From the NCBI RefSeq assembly GCF_900115805.1, contig NZ_FOXU01000001.1:806001-870000 (forward strand): a DNA stretch of 64,000 bases, in the 5' to 3' direction. Position 1 is the stretch's first letter, and each line of letters starts with the position of its first letter. This document shows positions 17,201 through 25,856 of the stretch, in pieces. Under the pieces are notes generated by a model. The model ran no database searches, was not told where the DNA came from, and worked only from the letters and a program-made list of their open reading frames with translations. A program made the position numbers and the translations under genes. This stretch comes from Psychrobacillus psychrotolerans. Its GTDB lineage: Bacteria; Bacillota; Bacilli; Bacillales_A; Planococcaceae.

Positions 17201-18817
17201 TTATAAATAAATCACGTGATGTTTACCATTAAATTCATATGGTACTTCTAATAGCTGTTTAATCAGAGATGGACCATACTCATTCATCAATTGAATCGGT
17301 GTATATGTTCGTTCTTGAAGACCATCGTTAGGCATTAAGTTCATACTAATACGATCATAACGATTAGTAGTCGCATCTAACTTACTAAGGAATGTATCTT
17401 CAATTGCGTTATTAATAAAATTCAATTGTTTTTCATGATTTTTTAAATTCTTTTGTACTAATGGAGATAACTTCAAACCGTCTTTCATCAAAAGTTGCTC
17501 CAACTTCCCGTACTTTTCTATAAGATCTGCTTTTATTTCCTCTATCAAGTGAGGTACTTCCTCGTTACGATTGCTATTTATATAGTGCAACTTAGCATCT
17601 TGTAAAGATCCATCCCACACATCTTCAATCGTAAAGGATAACTTTTCTAATAAGGATTGCGTATTTGCATTGACTATCGAAATACTAATACGAGGCATTA
17701 GAACTGGCATTTTCATGTCAAACAACTCAAATGCTGTTTTTAATGCGCCCCAGTATGCAATCTCGCCTGGTCCAGCAATAAAGCTTAGCACTGGAAAGAC
17801 CATTTCCTGCATGATTGGTCTAGTTACCACATTATTACTTAACTTCTCCGGATGTTCTCTTGCAATTTCCATCATCTCGTCCAATGTAAATGAGATTCCC
17901 TTTGCCTCATGAACAAATTGATTGTTCACTCGTTCTAATAAGAAACGCTCTCCTGCTTCAACATAAAACAAATGAGCCGCTGACTCTTTTGCTTGTATCG
18001 GTGTACCAAATCCTTCAAGTGCTATTTTTTCTTCATGCTCAAATACTACTTTAGCTAGTTCTGAAGAATGTAATATTTGAAGTTGAAAATAATCACTTTC
18101 CAATTTTCTTAATGGCTCATACGCAGCGTCTATTAAAAGTAAACCTTCCTCTTGAAATAGTTCGTTCATCAAGGCTGTAAAAAAGCTTGTATACGTTAAA
18201 TTATTATCTAAAAGCTCTAAAACATTAGATTTAAGATCTTTCGTATATAAGGTTTCGGGTAAACTTTTGAAAATTTCATCTAAATACTCTTTTATTAACT
18301 GTTGGTCAAAAGTAGCTTCAGATGCAATTTTTTTCGTTCGAGACTTTTCTGGATAAACAAGCTTTTGAAGTTTTCGGCTTCTATCTATGTATACATGATT
18401 TATCTCATCGATATCATGATCTTCTCCAGCAATCCAAAAAACAGGTATAACAGGTACTCCTAGAGTTTCTCTTTGTTGTTTTGCCAATGTAATAACCGAA
18501 ATTGCTTTATGAATTGAATATAACGGTCCAGAAAGAATCCCTGCTTGCTGCCCGCCTATAACTACAACCCCATTGTCTTTAAGTTCATTTATATGCTGAC
18601 TACTTTTTTTGGAAATACCATATTCACTCATATAAGTAGTAATTACATCAGCAAGCTCAGTTCTTTTATGTTTAGTAAAATTAGCTTCTTTAACCCTTTT
18701 GTTAAGTGCCTTTTGGTTCCATTCACAATGAAAGAAAGAAGATAAATTAGCTACATCCTCCAAATATTTCTTATAAAATGAGGAAGCGAATGGTTGTGTG
18801 TACTGCTCTAATCGCAC
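17201..18817 (-). CDS. bshC: Bacillithiol biosynthesis cysteine-adding enzyme BshC
   Basis: BshC joins cysteine to glucosaminyl-malate, the last step of bacillithiol synthesis. I start it at GTG 18817, 7 nt after AGAGGTGG, giving 538 aa, the usual family length. Family signatures include VVIGGQQAGILSGPLYSIHKAIS, VPVFWIAGEDHDIDEINHV and the C-terminal part. It corresponds to B. subtilis yllA, upstream of mraZ. Its presence means the organism uses bacillithiol as its low-molecular-weight thiol. Confidence 0.93.
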   Translation of the reverse strand: MRLEQYTQPFASSFYKKYLEDVANLSSFFHCEWNQKALNKRVKEANFTKHKRTELADVITTYMSEYGISKKSSQHINELKDNGVVVIGGQQAGILSGPLYSIHKAISVITLAKQQRETLGVPVIPVFWIAGEDHDIDEINHVYIDRSRKLQKLVYPEKSRTKKIASEATFDQQLIKEYLDEIFKSLPETLYTKDLKSNVLELLDNNLTYTSFFTALMNELFQEEGLLLIDAAYEPLRKLESDYFQLQILHSSELAKVVFEHEEKIALEGFGTPIQAKESAAHLFYVEAGERFLLERVNNQFVHEAKGISFTLDEMMEIAREHPEKLSNNVVTRPIMQEMVFPVLSFIAGPGEIAYWGALKTAFELFDMKMPVLMPRISISIVNANTQSLLEKLSFTIEDVWDGSLQDAKLHYINSNRNEEVPHLIEEIKADLIEKYGKLEQLLMKDGLKLSPLVQKNLKNHEKQLNFINNAIEDTFLSKLDATTNRYDRISMNLMPNDGLQERTYTPIQLMNEYGPSLIKQLLEVPYEFNGKHHVIYL

Positions 18818-18925
18818 GTTTTTTCCACCTCTATTATTTTCAAGTTCATTTTGGCGAAAATTCACCAAAGCTATCATTTTAAATACTTTAAGAGTATAAC
18901 ACTTACTATATATGTGTAAAAATTA

Positions 18926-19312
18926 TTAGCTTATATAGGTTAAAACATATTGGATAACTCCGAATAACCATAAAAATGCATAAAAACAACATAATAGTAA
19001 AAATAGTATTCTCCAAATTTTCCTCAACAATGGAATTATCTCAATTTCTTTTTTAGAACGCCAGTCTAAACATGTCATAATCGTCGCTAATATAATGGAA
19101 AAAATAATAAGATACCAACCAATCCCTTTCGAGAAAAGGAATGAGAACAAATTAGCAGTAGAAAAGTATAAAAAGAAAGTCGAAACATCGGACGCAATGC
19201 CAATTGATTTTTTTCTTTTATGTAAAACAAATTTACAAATGATAAATACAAGCAAAAACACGACTACTGGGTATATTACAAAAATCGAAAGAACATTAAC
19301 GACGGTAATCAC
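18926..19312 (-). CDS. DUF3397-type four-helix membrane protein
   Basis: A 128-aa protein with four hydrophobic helices (about residues 5-27, 42-58, 62-82 and 98-122) separated by short basic loops such as HKRKK and WRSKKE. It fits the DUF3397 family found next to panE and bshC in Bacillales; no function is known. GTG at 19312 lies inside the end of panE (17-bp overlap), but the purine run GAAG is very close to it, so the exact start is uncertain. Confidence 0.7.
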   Translation of the reverse strand: MITVVNVLSIFVIYPVVVFLLVFIICKFVLHKRKKSIGIASDVSTFFLYFSTANLFSFLFSKGIGWYLIIFSIILATIMTCLDWRSKKEIEIIPLLRKIWRILFLLLCCFYAFLWLFGVIQYVLTYIS

Positions 19313-20186
19313 CTTCTTTGTTTATTTCACTTAATAATAAATAGAATGCTTGTAAAATAGGCAAAGTTTTATTTCTTTGAGCGGCTTTTTCTATTATAGC
19401 TCCAACAATGGTATCTAACTCCATCATTCGCCCATTCTCAAAGTCCTTGAGCATAGAGGAACGATTTTCCCTGGTATTTTCGCACAGGGAGACAACCTCC
19501 TCCCATGTAAGCCTTTCTCGCCAGTCATCAAAAGCAAATATCATTTCGTCGTACATGCTTCTCAATATAGCTTTATAGGAGTCATTTTCAACTAGCTCCC
19601 CATTAGTCACTTGAGCAATAGTAGTCAAAGGATTAATCAAGCAATTTAACATAGCTTTCTTCACAAGCATTTGTTCGATATCACACGTAAAGATCAAAGG
19701 GAATTCCTCGTTATTACCCTCCATTAAACTATTAATGGAAGCCCATTGCCCCTTATAAAACCCGATATAAGTTGGACCTATTCCTAAGTGTTGAACCGTG
19801 GAATTATTTATTTTCGTAGCACCATGTAATACAGAACCAATAAGGACAGTTTCTTGTGGTAACTTCCGTAGAAAAGATATGTGTGATAAACCATTTTGCA
19901 AAAACAGAAGAGGGATATGCTTAGGTAAAGAATTTAGCTGATCTTCTAAATGTGTAAGATGATGATACTTCACTGCAATAATAATAAGATCCATTTGTTT
20001 TAAATCAGTAATGTCCGAAACTATATCACAAGTAATTTGTTTCGGATTTTCCGTTTTCTTTTCTATGTATAAATGATGGACTTTACTAGTTTTTCTGACT
20101 AAAAAAGTAATGTCATGATCTGATTCCGACAAATATGCACCAAATAGGAGGCCTATCGCTCCTGCACCAACAATACCAATTTTCAT
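19296..20186 (-). CDS. panE: 2-dehydropantoate 2-reductase (ketopantoate reductase)
   Basis: PanE reduces ketopantoate to pantoate with NADPH, in pantothenate and CoA synthesis. The 296-aa protein opens with the Rossmann motif GIVGAGAIGLLFG. It has the conserved Lys in KKAMLNCLINPLT near residue 177 and the Glu/Ser region NRSSMLKDFENGRMMELD near 244-261. SD GGGGGTGA precedes the ATG. It matches B. subtilis ylbQ by position, before bshC. The mid-region is divergent, so a related reductase role cannot be fully excluded. Confidence 0.88.
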   Translation of the reverse strand: MKIGIVGAGAIGLLFGAYLSESDHDITFLVRKTSKVHHLYIEKKTENPKQITCDIVSDITDLKQMDLIIIAVKYHHLTHLEDQLNSLPKHIPLLFLQNGLSHISFLRKLPQETVLIGSVLHGATKINNSTVQHLGIGPTYIGFYKGQWASINSLMEGNNEEFPLIFTCDIEQMLVKKAMLNCLINPLTTIAQVTNGELVENDSYKAILRSMYDEMIFAFDDWRERLTWEEVVSLCENTRENRSSMLKDFENGRMMELDTIVGAIIEKAAQRNKTLPILQAFYLLLSEINKEGDYRR

Positions 20187-20284
20187 AAGTCACCCCCAAG
20201 TTCTTTAATAAAGCAGGTACTTTTTCACTCTAGAAAAACCGAAAAAAGACTCTTGGTCTTCTAAGATCAGAGACGTAGATATGC

Positions 20285-20312
20285 TGTTGATTTCCGCTCC
20301 GTACGTAAATCA
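20285..20312. repeat. Possible remnant of the GC-rich palindromic element
   Basis: TGTTGATTTCCGCTCCG followed shortly by GTAAATCAG resembles the two ends of the palindromic element (TTGATTTCCG and AAATCA) with the middle deleted. It is a short match in the panE-yngE gap and may be chance. Confidence 0.3.
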
Positions 20313-20387
20313 GTATTAAATTTGTTTTATTCATTCTTAAAAGTTCTATAAACCCAGTGTTATGGTAAATTTATATATACTTTCTCT

Positions 20388-20418
20388 TAAAAAAGGTCTA
20401 CCTCTGAGGTAGACCTTA
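20388..20418 (-). terminator. Terminator of the acyl-CoA carboxylase operon
   Basis: AAGGTCTACCTC and GAGGTAGACCTT form a near-perfect 12-bp stem followed on the minus strand by six U residues, 13 bp past the carboxyltransferase gene. Confidence 0.92.
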
Positions 20419-20430
20419 GCTTTATCATTA

Positions 20431-21972
20431 TTATACAGGAAGCACCGGATGTTTTCGAGGTGCATTTACTATTTGTTTATCTTCATAAAAACGTAGTCGA
20501 TTTGTAAGTTCAGCGCGTAAATCGCTTGGTGCTACAATTTCATCGATAATCATTTCAGAAGCAAGTTTATAAATATCAATTTCCTCTTTATATTCCGCAT
20601 GTTTTTGTTGAACAAATTTCAGACGTTCTTTTGGATCTTCGATTGCCTCAATTTTGTTTGAGTACACAGCATTTACTGCCGCTTCTGGGCCCATCACAGC
20701 TATTTGAGCTGTAGGCAAGGCAATGCATACATCCGGCTCAAATGCAGGACCAGCCATTGCATATAAACCTGCTCCGTATGCTTTACGTACTATAACAGAT
20801 ATTTTTGGAACTGTTGCAGAACTCATTGCTGCAATAAGCTTCGCCCCATGTCTTATAATTCCAGCACGTTCTACTTTCGTTCCTATCATAAACCCAGGAA
20901 CATCCGCTAAGAATAGTAGCGGAATTGAAAACGCATCACACAGTGAGATGAATTTTGTAGCCTTATCCGCTGAATCTACGAATAGCACTCCACCTTTAGC
21001 TTTTGGTTGATTGGCAATAATTCCTACTGCTCTGCCATCAATTCGCGCTAAGCCTGTAATTAACTCAGGAGCAAACAACTTCTTCACATCAAAGAACGTA
21101 CCTTCATCGATAATTGCTTCAATTGCTTCGTACATATCAAATGGCGCGTTTTGATTTTCAGGAATGATTGCTTCTAGTGTTCTTCCTTCTTTAATGGCTT
21201 TAGGTTCCACTTGTTTTGGTTTCTCCGTATAATTCGCCGGGAAGAAGTCCAAATAGCGTTTAGCCTCGGAAATTGCTTCTTCTTCTGTTGAAACAAGAAC
21301 GTCCCCTACTCCACTGACTGTGCAGTGCATACGGGCTCCACCCATCTCTTCTAGCGTCACTTTTTCACCGATTACTTTTTCTGCCATACGAGGTGAGCCT
21401 AAATACATCGAAGCATTGCCTTCAACCATAAAGACAATATCACAAAAAGCAGGGATATAAGCTCCCCCAGCTGCGGAAGGACCAAATAACAGGCAAATTT
21501 GTGGAATGAACCCTGATAGCCTTACTTGGTTATGGAATATCCTTCCTGCTCCTCGTCTATTTGGAAACATATCTAGCTGATCGGTAATACGCGCACCCGC
21601 TGAGTCTACTAGATACAACATTGGTACTCTATTTTTTTCTGCTATTTCTTGGATACGAATAATTTTTTCTACAGTACGCGATCCCCACGACCCAGCTTTC
21701 ACAGTCGAATCATTTGCCATGACACAAACAGTTTGCCCATTTACTTTACCGGTAGCAGTCACAACACCATCTGCTGGCAAATCTCCTGCTTCCACATTCG
21801 CAAAGCGACCATCTTCGATGTATTCCCCATTATCAAAAAGTAACGCTAAACGATCTCGTACAAATAATTTGTTTTGCTCTTTCATCTTTTCATGGTATTT
21901 TGCATGTCCCCCTGAATAAACAGATGCCAGTTTTTCTTCTAATCTATCATTATACGCTTTTGTTTCTCCCAC
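20431..21972 (-). CDS. yngE: Acyl-CoA carboxylase, carboxyltransferase subunit (YngE type)
   Basis: This subunit moves carboxyl from biotin to an acyl-CoA such as propionyl-, butyryl- or methylcrotonyl-CoA. The 513-aa protein has tandem crotonase-fold domains, with oxyanion-hole loops DSAGARI and FGPSAAGGAYIPAF in the first half and ADVPGFMIG and RKAYGAGLYAMAG in the second. GTG start, SD AAAGGGGG at 9 nt. It is the last gene of a carboxylase operon with its own biotin carrier and biotin carboxylase. The acyl substrate cannot be read from sequence; in B. subtilis the yng genes belong to a SigE-controlled methylcrotonyl-CoA set. Confidence 0.9.
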   Translation of the reverse strand: MGETKAYNDRLEEKLASVYSGGHAKYHEKMKEQNKLFVRDRLALLFDNGEYIEDGRFANVEAGDLPADGVVTATGKVNGQTVCVMANDSTVKAGSWGSRTVEKIIRIQEIAEKNRVPMLYLVDSAGARITDQLDMFPNRRGAGRIFHNQVRLSGFIPQICLLFGPSAAGGAYIPAFCDIVFMVEGNASMYLGSPRMAEKVIGEKVTLEEMGGARMHCTVSGVGDVLVSTEEEAISEAKRYLDFFPANYTEKPKQVEPKAIKEGRTLEAIIPENQNAPFDMYEAIEAIIDEGTFFDVKKLFAPELITGLARIDGRAVGIIANQPKAKGGVLFVDSADKATKFISLCDAFSIPLLFLADVPGFMIGTKVERAGIIRHGAKLIAAMSSATVPKISVIVRKAYGAGLYAMAGPAFEPDVCIALPTAQIAVMGPEAAVNAVYSNKIEAIEDPKERLKFVQQKHAEYKEEIDIYKLASEMIIDEIVAPSDLRAELTNRLRFYEDKQIVNAPRKHPVLPV

Positions 21973-21987
21973 TTTGTAAAACCCCCT

Positions 21988-22200
21988 TTATTCAAACGTT
22001 ACTAATACATCGCCTTCATTGACGAAGTCGCCTTCATTTGCATTGATTGTGACAATTTTACCCGCTGTTTCTGCTTCAATTGGAATCTCCATTTTCATGG
22101 ATTCCAACACCATTACTACTTGTCCAGCTGCCACTTCTTCTCCAATTGCTACATTTACGGTAAATACTGTACCTGCCATAGTCGATTCTAAATTTTTCAT
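21988..22200 (-). CDS. yngHB: Biotin carboxyl carrier protein (YngHB type)
   Basis: A 70-aa stand-alone biotinyl domain. The biotinylation motif is ESMKMEI with the acceptor Lys near residue 36; ending GDVLVTFE is typical of the fold. I start it at ATG 22200 (MKNLESTMAGTV), after GGGAGG; this overlaps the biotin carboxylase stop by 4 bp. It carries carboxybiotin between the flanking carboxylase and carboxyltransferase. Confidence 0.92.
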   Translation of the reverse strand: MKNLESTMAGTVFTVNVAIGEEVAAGQVVMVLESMKMEIPIEAETAGKIVTINANEGDFVNEGDVLVTFE

Positions 22201-23558
22201 TTTGAAACTTCCTCCCTTTGTTTGTCCATCCATTCCCCTAAAACGGATGTTGAATACTCCCCACTGATGAAACTCTCATCATCCAAGAACTGTTGGAATA
22301 GTGGAATATTTGTTTTCACACCTTCTATTTTAGCAGAAGAGAATACTTTTTGTGCAGACTCTATTGCTAATTTTCTATTTTCTGCATGGATAATAACCTT
22401 AGAAATCATCGGATCATAGAATGGTGTAACTTTGTCACCTTCTGCATAACCAGCATCAATCCGGACATCCTCATCTGTTTCCCAATTTTGAACTGTAATA
22501 GTTCCAGGTGATGGGAAAAATGTTTTTGGATCCTCTGCATATATTCTAAACTCTATCGCATGTCCATTAGACTTTATCGAAGCTTGGTCTCTCACAGGTA
22601 GTTCTTCCCCGGCAGCAACTCTTAACTGCCATTCCACTAAATCGTACCCAGTAATAGCTTCGGTAATGGGATGCTCTACTTGCAGTCGAGTATTCATCTC
22701 TAAAAAGTAAAACTGATGATTATGATCTACTATAAATTCTACCGTTCCAGCATTTATATAATTTACAGCTTTCGCTGCATTCACAGCAGCTTCCCATAAT
22801 TTCTCTCTTGCTTCTTGTGGGAAGTTCGGAGAAGGTGCCTCTTCTAGAACTTTTTGGTTACGACGCTGAACCGAACAATTTCGTTCAAATAAATGAACGA
22901 TATTACCATGTATATCCCCAAAAATCTGCACTTCAATATGTCTAGAGGAATCAATGAACTTTTCAAGAAAAACTACATCACTACCAAAATACGATTTTGC
23001 TCGTGTTTTAATCGATTCAAAATGTTTAAGGAGGGTCTCTTCATCGTCACAACGAATCATCCCTATGCCGCCACCCCCTGCACTTGCCTTAAGCATGATT
23101 GGATATCCAATCGAAGAAGCTGCCGTTATTGCATCTTCTACAGAAGCAAGTCCCGCTTCTGTTCCTGGGACAACTGGCACGTTTGCATTGATCATTGTAA
23201 TTCTTGACTCGATTTTATCTCCCATTTTTTCCATTGTATCAGGACTAGGACCTATAAATACTATACCTTCAGCCTCTGCTTTACGAGCAAAATCAGCATT
23301 CTCTGATAAAAAACCATATCCCGGATGAATTGCATCCACTTTTTCTCTTTTTGCAAGAGCGATAATATCATCTACTTTTAAATAGGATTGCTGAACTTGA
23401 CTCAGGCCAATCTCAAAAGCATAGTCTGCTTCTTTCACATAAGGTAAATCTTTATCAGCTTCTGAATAGATTGCTACTGTTTCAATATTTAATCGCTTAC
23501 ATGTTTTAATAATACGTCTTGCGATTTCTCCCCTATTGGCGATTAATACTTTCTTCAT
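22197..23558 (-). CDS. yngH: Biotin carboxylase subunit of acyl-CoA carboxylase (YngH type)
   Basis: The enzyme carboxylates carrier-bound biotin with ATP and bicarbonate. The 453-aa protein has the ATP-grasp glycine loop KASAGGGGIGM near residue 157, EKFIDSSRHIEVQIFGD, NCSVQRRNQKVLEEAPSP, and FLEMNTRLQVEHPITE with catalytic residues. It is first in the three-gene operon with yngHB and yngE and is distinct from the fatty-acid AccC, which normally neighbours accB. Confidence 0.9.
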   Translation of the reverse strand: MKKVLIANRGEIARRIIKTCKRLNIETVAIYSEADKDLPYVKEADYAFEIGLSQVQQSYLKVDDIIALAKREKVDAIHPGYGFLSENADFARKAEAEGIVFIGPSPDTMEKMGDKIESRITMINANVPVVPGTEAGLASVEDAITAASSIGYPIMLKASAGGGGIGMIRCDDEETLLKHFESIKTRAKSYFGSDVVFLEKFIDSSRHIEVQIFGDIHGNIVHLFERNCSVQRRNQKVLEEAPSPNFPQEAREKLWEAAVNAAKAVNYINAGTVEFIVDHNHQFYFLEMNTRLQVEHPITEAITGYDLVEWQLRVAAGEELPVRDQASIKSNGHAIEFRIYAEDPKTFFPSPGTITVQNWETDEDVRIDAGYAEGDKVTPFYDPMISKVIIHAENRKLAIESAQKVFSSAKIEGVKTNIPLFQQFLDDESFISGEYSTSVLGEWMDKQREEVSK

Positions 23559-23653
23559 CTTACTTCCCCCTTCGTTTGAACATTTCCCCCATCTATATTA
23601 GTCTATACGATTGTTGAAAGCGATTTCAACTAAATTCTGCTTTGTCTCCCCAG

Positions 23654-23690
23654 GAACAACAAAAGAAGCCCTATAAAAAGGCTTCTTTTA
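23654..23690 (-). terminator. rsfA terminator
   Basis: AAAAGAAGCC and GGCTTCTTTT form a 10-bp stem; on the minus strand the stem's own U-rich arm continues into UUGUU. The hairpin overlaps the rsfA stop codon. Confidence 0.8.
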
Positions 23691-24086
23691 CTTGCGTTCG
23701 ATATGCGTAATACCTTGTTTAACCCAGTTTAAAAGCTGTTCATAATCATTTTTCAACAAATTGTATGCACTTGAAATTTCATTATAAGAATGCTTCATCT
23801 CATCGTAACTTTCCATCGCCAGTTGCAAATGGTTTTGAAGGGAGGAGGAATCTGCTGCTTCTTTAGTAGAATAAGAAGTTGGTTTATGTTCTTTTTTCAT
23901 AATTTGAGGGCGTAGATTTTTGTTCCACCGGAATGCACAGGCTTGCTTAGATCTACCAAGTAATACACTTGCTTCTTGAAAACCAGAAATTTGCGTGTGG
24001 CCTTGATTAATTTTGTTCAAAATTATTTCTTTTAGAAGATTATCTTCTTCCTCAGTCCAACTATCTTTTCTCAATTTCACATTCAT
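23688..24086 (-). CDS. rsfA: RsfA family transcriptional regulator
   Basis: RsfA is a forespore (SigF-regulon) regulator in B. subtilis, at the ylbO position. The 132-aa product starts with a Myb/SANT-like domain (SWTEEEDNLLKEIILNKINQG, LLGRSKQACAFRWNKNLR), followed by a Ser-rich linker and a C-terminal coiled coil (about 80-125). I use ATG 24086 after AAAGGGTG. A sporulation role is inherited from the B. subtilis gene. Confidence 0.85.
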   Translation of the reverse strand: MNVKLRKDSWTEEEDNLLKEIILNKINQGHTQISGFQEASVLLGRSKQACAFRWNKNLRPQIMKKEHKPTSYSTKEAADSSSLQNHLQLAMESYDEMKHSYNEISSAYNLLKNDYEQLLNWVKQGITHIERK

Positions 24087-24146
24087 CTGGATCACCCTTT
24101 GCTTTTTTATTAATATATGCAAAGTGGGTGCAAATAGACTCTCATA

Positions 24147-24908
24147 TTATTTCTTTTTAGATAAAAATGAATTGACCGCATCGTGATGTACTTCCTGCTC
24201 CCAAAGAACAGAACAAGTTCTTACCTCTTCCATAATTCTTTCGTATAATTTTGACTGCTCCCACTTACGTATTAATTGCATTTTGTATGCTCTTAATACA
24301 GTCTCATGAGGCACAATCATTCTTTGCACAAAAGCTTCAAGTGCTGTATATTTATGTCCTTCAAAAATTTCCGTTGCCCACCCAATAGTTTGAAGTTTGT
24401 CAGATGGGTAAGGTACCGCTTCAGTAAGCATTTGTAGAGTGTGATCCTGACGCATTCCTTTTTCCCATAAATAGGTTCCACCACCCCATCCAGAAGTGAT
24501 GGCCAACTGACCTTGTATGAATCCACATCTTGCTTCTTTCTTTACTAAACGATAATCACATAAGGTTGCAATCTCACAGCCTCCACCAACTGCAGTTCCG
24601 TTAACTAATGCTAATGTTGGAATAGTCAATGTAGCGACGTCATACAAAATAGTTGCCGCCTCACTTAACATTTCAAATGATTCTTGCTCTGTTTTTAACT
24701 TGTGAAGAACAGATAAATCACCACCAGAACAAAAAGACTTATCACCTGCTCCAGTAATTACTGCTAGTTTGATCGAACTATCATTTTTCACTGTATGTAC
24801 TAGTTCTTTAAAACCTGCTAAGACTTCCATATTTATTGCATTATGAATGGCAGGTCTATTTATTTCAAAAATGATAATTTCATCTTTTTTTACTATAGTA
24901 TAATCCAT
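24147..24908 (-). CDS. Enoyl-CoA hydratase/isomerase family protein
   Basis: A 253-aa crotonase-fold protein that acts on an acyl-CoA thioester. Signatures include NRPAIHNAI, the first oxyanion loop DKSFCSGGDLSVL, and the second NGTAVGGGCEIATLCDYRL, with QGQLAITSGWGGGTYL where hydratases often place catalytic Glu; Ser/Gly there leaves the reaction undetermined (hydrolase, isomerase or hydratase). Start ATG 24908 has SD AAGGGG. It is not at this locus in B. subtilis. Proximity to the acyl-CoA carboxylase operon suggests branched-chain or fatty acyl-CoA breakdown, by inference. Confidence 0.85.
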   Translation of the reverse strand: MDYTIVKKDEIIIFEINRPAIHNAINMEVLAGFKELVHTVKNDSSIKLAVITGAGDKSFCSGGDLSVLHKLKTEQESFEMLSEAATILYDVATLTIPTLALVNGTAVGGGCEIATLCDYRLVKKEARCGFIQGQLAITSGWGGGTYLWEKGMRQDHTLQMLTEAVPYPSDKLQTIGWATEIFEGHKYTALEAFVQRMIVPHETVLRAYKMQLIRKWEQSKLYERIMEEVRTCSVLWEQEVHHDAVNSFLSKKK

Positions 24909-24939
24909 ATTCTGACACCCCTTTTTAAAATATATATAG

Positions 24940-24983
24940 AAAAAAAGACTACCTAAGAGCCATGATCTCTTTGGTAGTCTTTT
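24940..24983 (-). terminator. ylbN-rpmF terminator
   Basis: AAAAGACTACC and GGTAGTCTTTT form an 11-bp stem around an 18-nt region that can itself pair (AAGAG/CTCTT), followed on the minus strand by a U-run. It ends the ylbN-rpmF message. Confidence 0.85.
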
Positions 24984-25000
24984 AAGGAACAAATACTGAA

Positions 25001-25174
25001 TTATTTGCTCAATACTTCTTTCCCTTTGTATTGACCGCAAGATTTACAAATACGGTGAGCCAATTTCATTTCACCACAGTTTGAACAAGCAACCATACCA
25101 GGTACGGATAATTTAAAATGTGTACGGCGTTTTCTTTTTACAGTTTTAGAAGTTCTTCTAGCTGGTACTGCCAT
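25001..25174 (-). CDS. rpmF: 50S ribosomal protein L32 (zinc-binding form)
   Basis: L32 is a structural protein of the large subunit. The 57-aa product begins [10 protein letters not shown] and retains four zinc-ligand cysteines in [18 protein letters not shown], so this is the C+ zinc form. ATG 25174 follows GGAGGTG with 6 nt. It is coupled to ylbN, the usual pairing. Confidence 0.97.
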   Translation of the reverse strand: MAVPARRTSKTVKRKRRTHFKLSVPGMVACSNCGEMKLAHRICKSCGQYKGKEVLSK

Positions 25175-25198
25175 AGGTGGCACCTCCTTACAGATCTA

Positions 25199-25738
25199 TT
25201 ATTCGTCTGTCTGATCAAAATACTTCGCTAAATCAGCAAGTCTTGGATCTACTTTTGGTTGTTCATCTTCCTGCATTTCTTTAAGTTCTTCATCTGTTGC
25301 ATAACTCCAACCATTTCCACCCTCATGTCTAAAGTGGTCTGCACCTTCTTTATACACTTGCATTGGAATTTCCAGAAGAATTAATTCTTCTAGAACTGGG
25401 TCAACGTTAATAACATCTCCTTCTACTACATGAAAATTATCATAGTCGCTAGCAGAAGTTAATGCTGACTCAGACCAGTTGAAGATTTCATCAGATTCAA
25501 TCTCAAATGGAAATTCTACATCCTCCCATGTGCGTGCACACGGTAAAATAAGAGTTCCAGAAAGCTGAAAGTGACAAGTCATTTGCGCTGCACCAAATGT
25601 GCAGTGCCCTTTTACGTGAACGGCTGAAATCCTTCGAACGTCTTGGTTCCGCTTCTTCACGTTTTCGAGTTCCACGAATTCATCTAAAGTTAGTCCGTTC
25701 TCACGATATTTAGATAGCTGATGAATTGTCCATTTCAT
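25199..25738 (-). CDS. ylbN: YceD/DUF177 family protein YlbN
   Basis: A 179-aa acidic DUF177 protein. Family members in bacteria and plants are needed for 23S rRNA accumulation, and the gene is nearly always linked to rpmF. The core contains HVKGHCTFGAAQMTCHFQLSG, with conserved Cys, and LILPCARTWEDVEFPFE. SD GAGGTGA precedes the ATG. Confidence 0.9.
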   Translation of the reverse strand: MKWTIHQLSKYRENGLTLDEFVELENVKKRNQDVRRISAVHVKGHCTFGAAQMTCHFQLSGTLILPCARTWEDVEFPFEIESDEIFNWSESALTSASDYDNFHVVEGDVINVDPVLEELILLEIPMQVYKEGADHFRHEGGNGWSYATDEELKEMQEDEQPKVDPRLADLAKYFDQTDE

Positions 25739-25856
25739 ACGATTATCACCTCAAGACAACAAAGTTGATTATATAATGACTGAATTTAGATGTCAAGATA
25801 ATTTCTTGTCACTACAATATTTTAACATTATACTTGCATAAAAGAAAGGATTTGAT

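Noticed and set aside
20240-20272. Second terminator-like hairpin in the panE-yngE gap
   Set aside because: The stem (CTCTGATCTT against AAGACCAAGAG) has several mismatches, and the operon already has a strong terminator at 20388-20418.
24909-25040. 44-residue extension of the enoyl-CoA hydratase frame
   Set aside because: It reads through the rpmF terminator hairpin; ATG 24908 has a proper SD and matches the family start.
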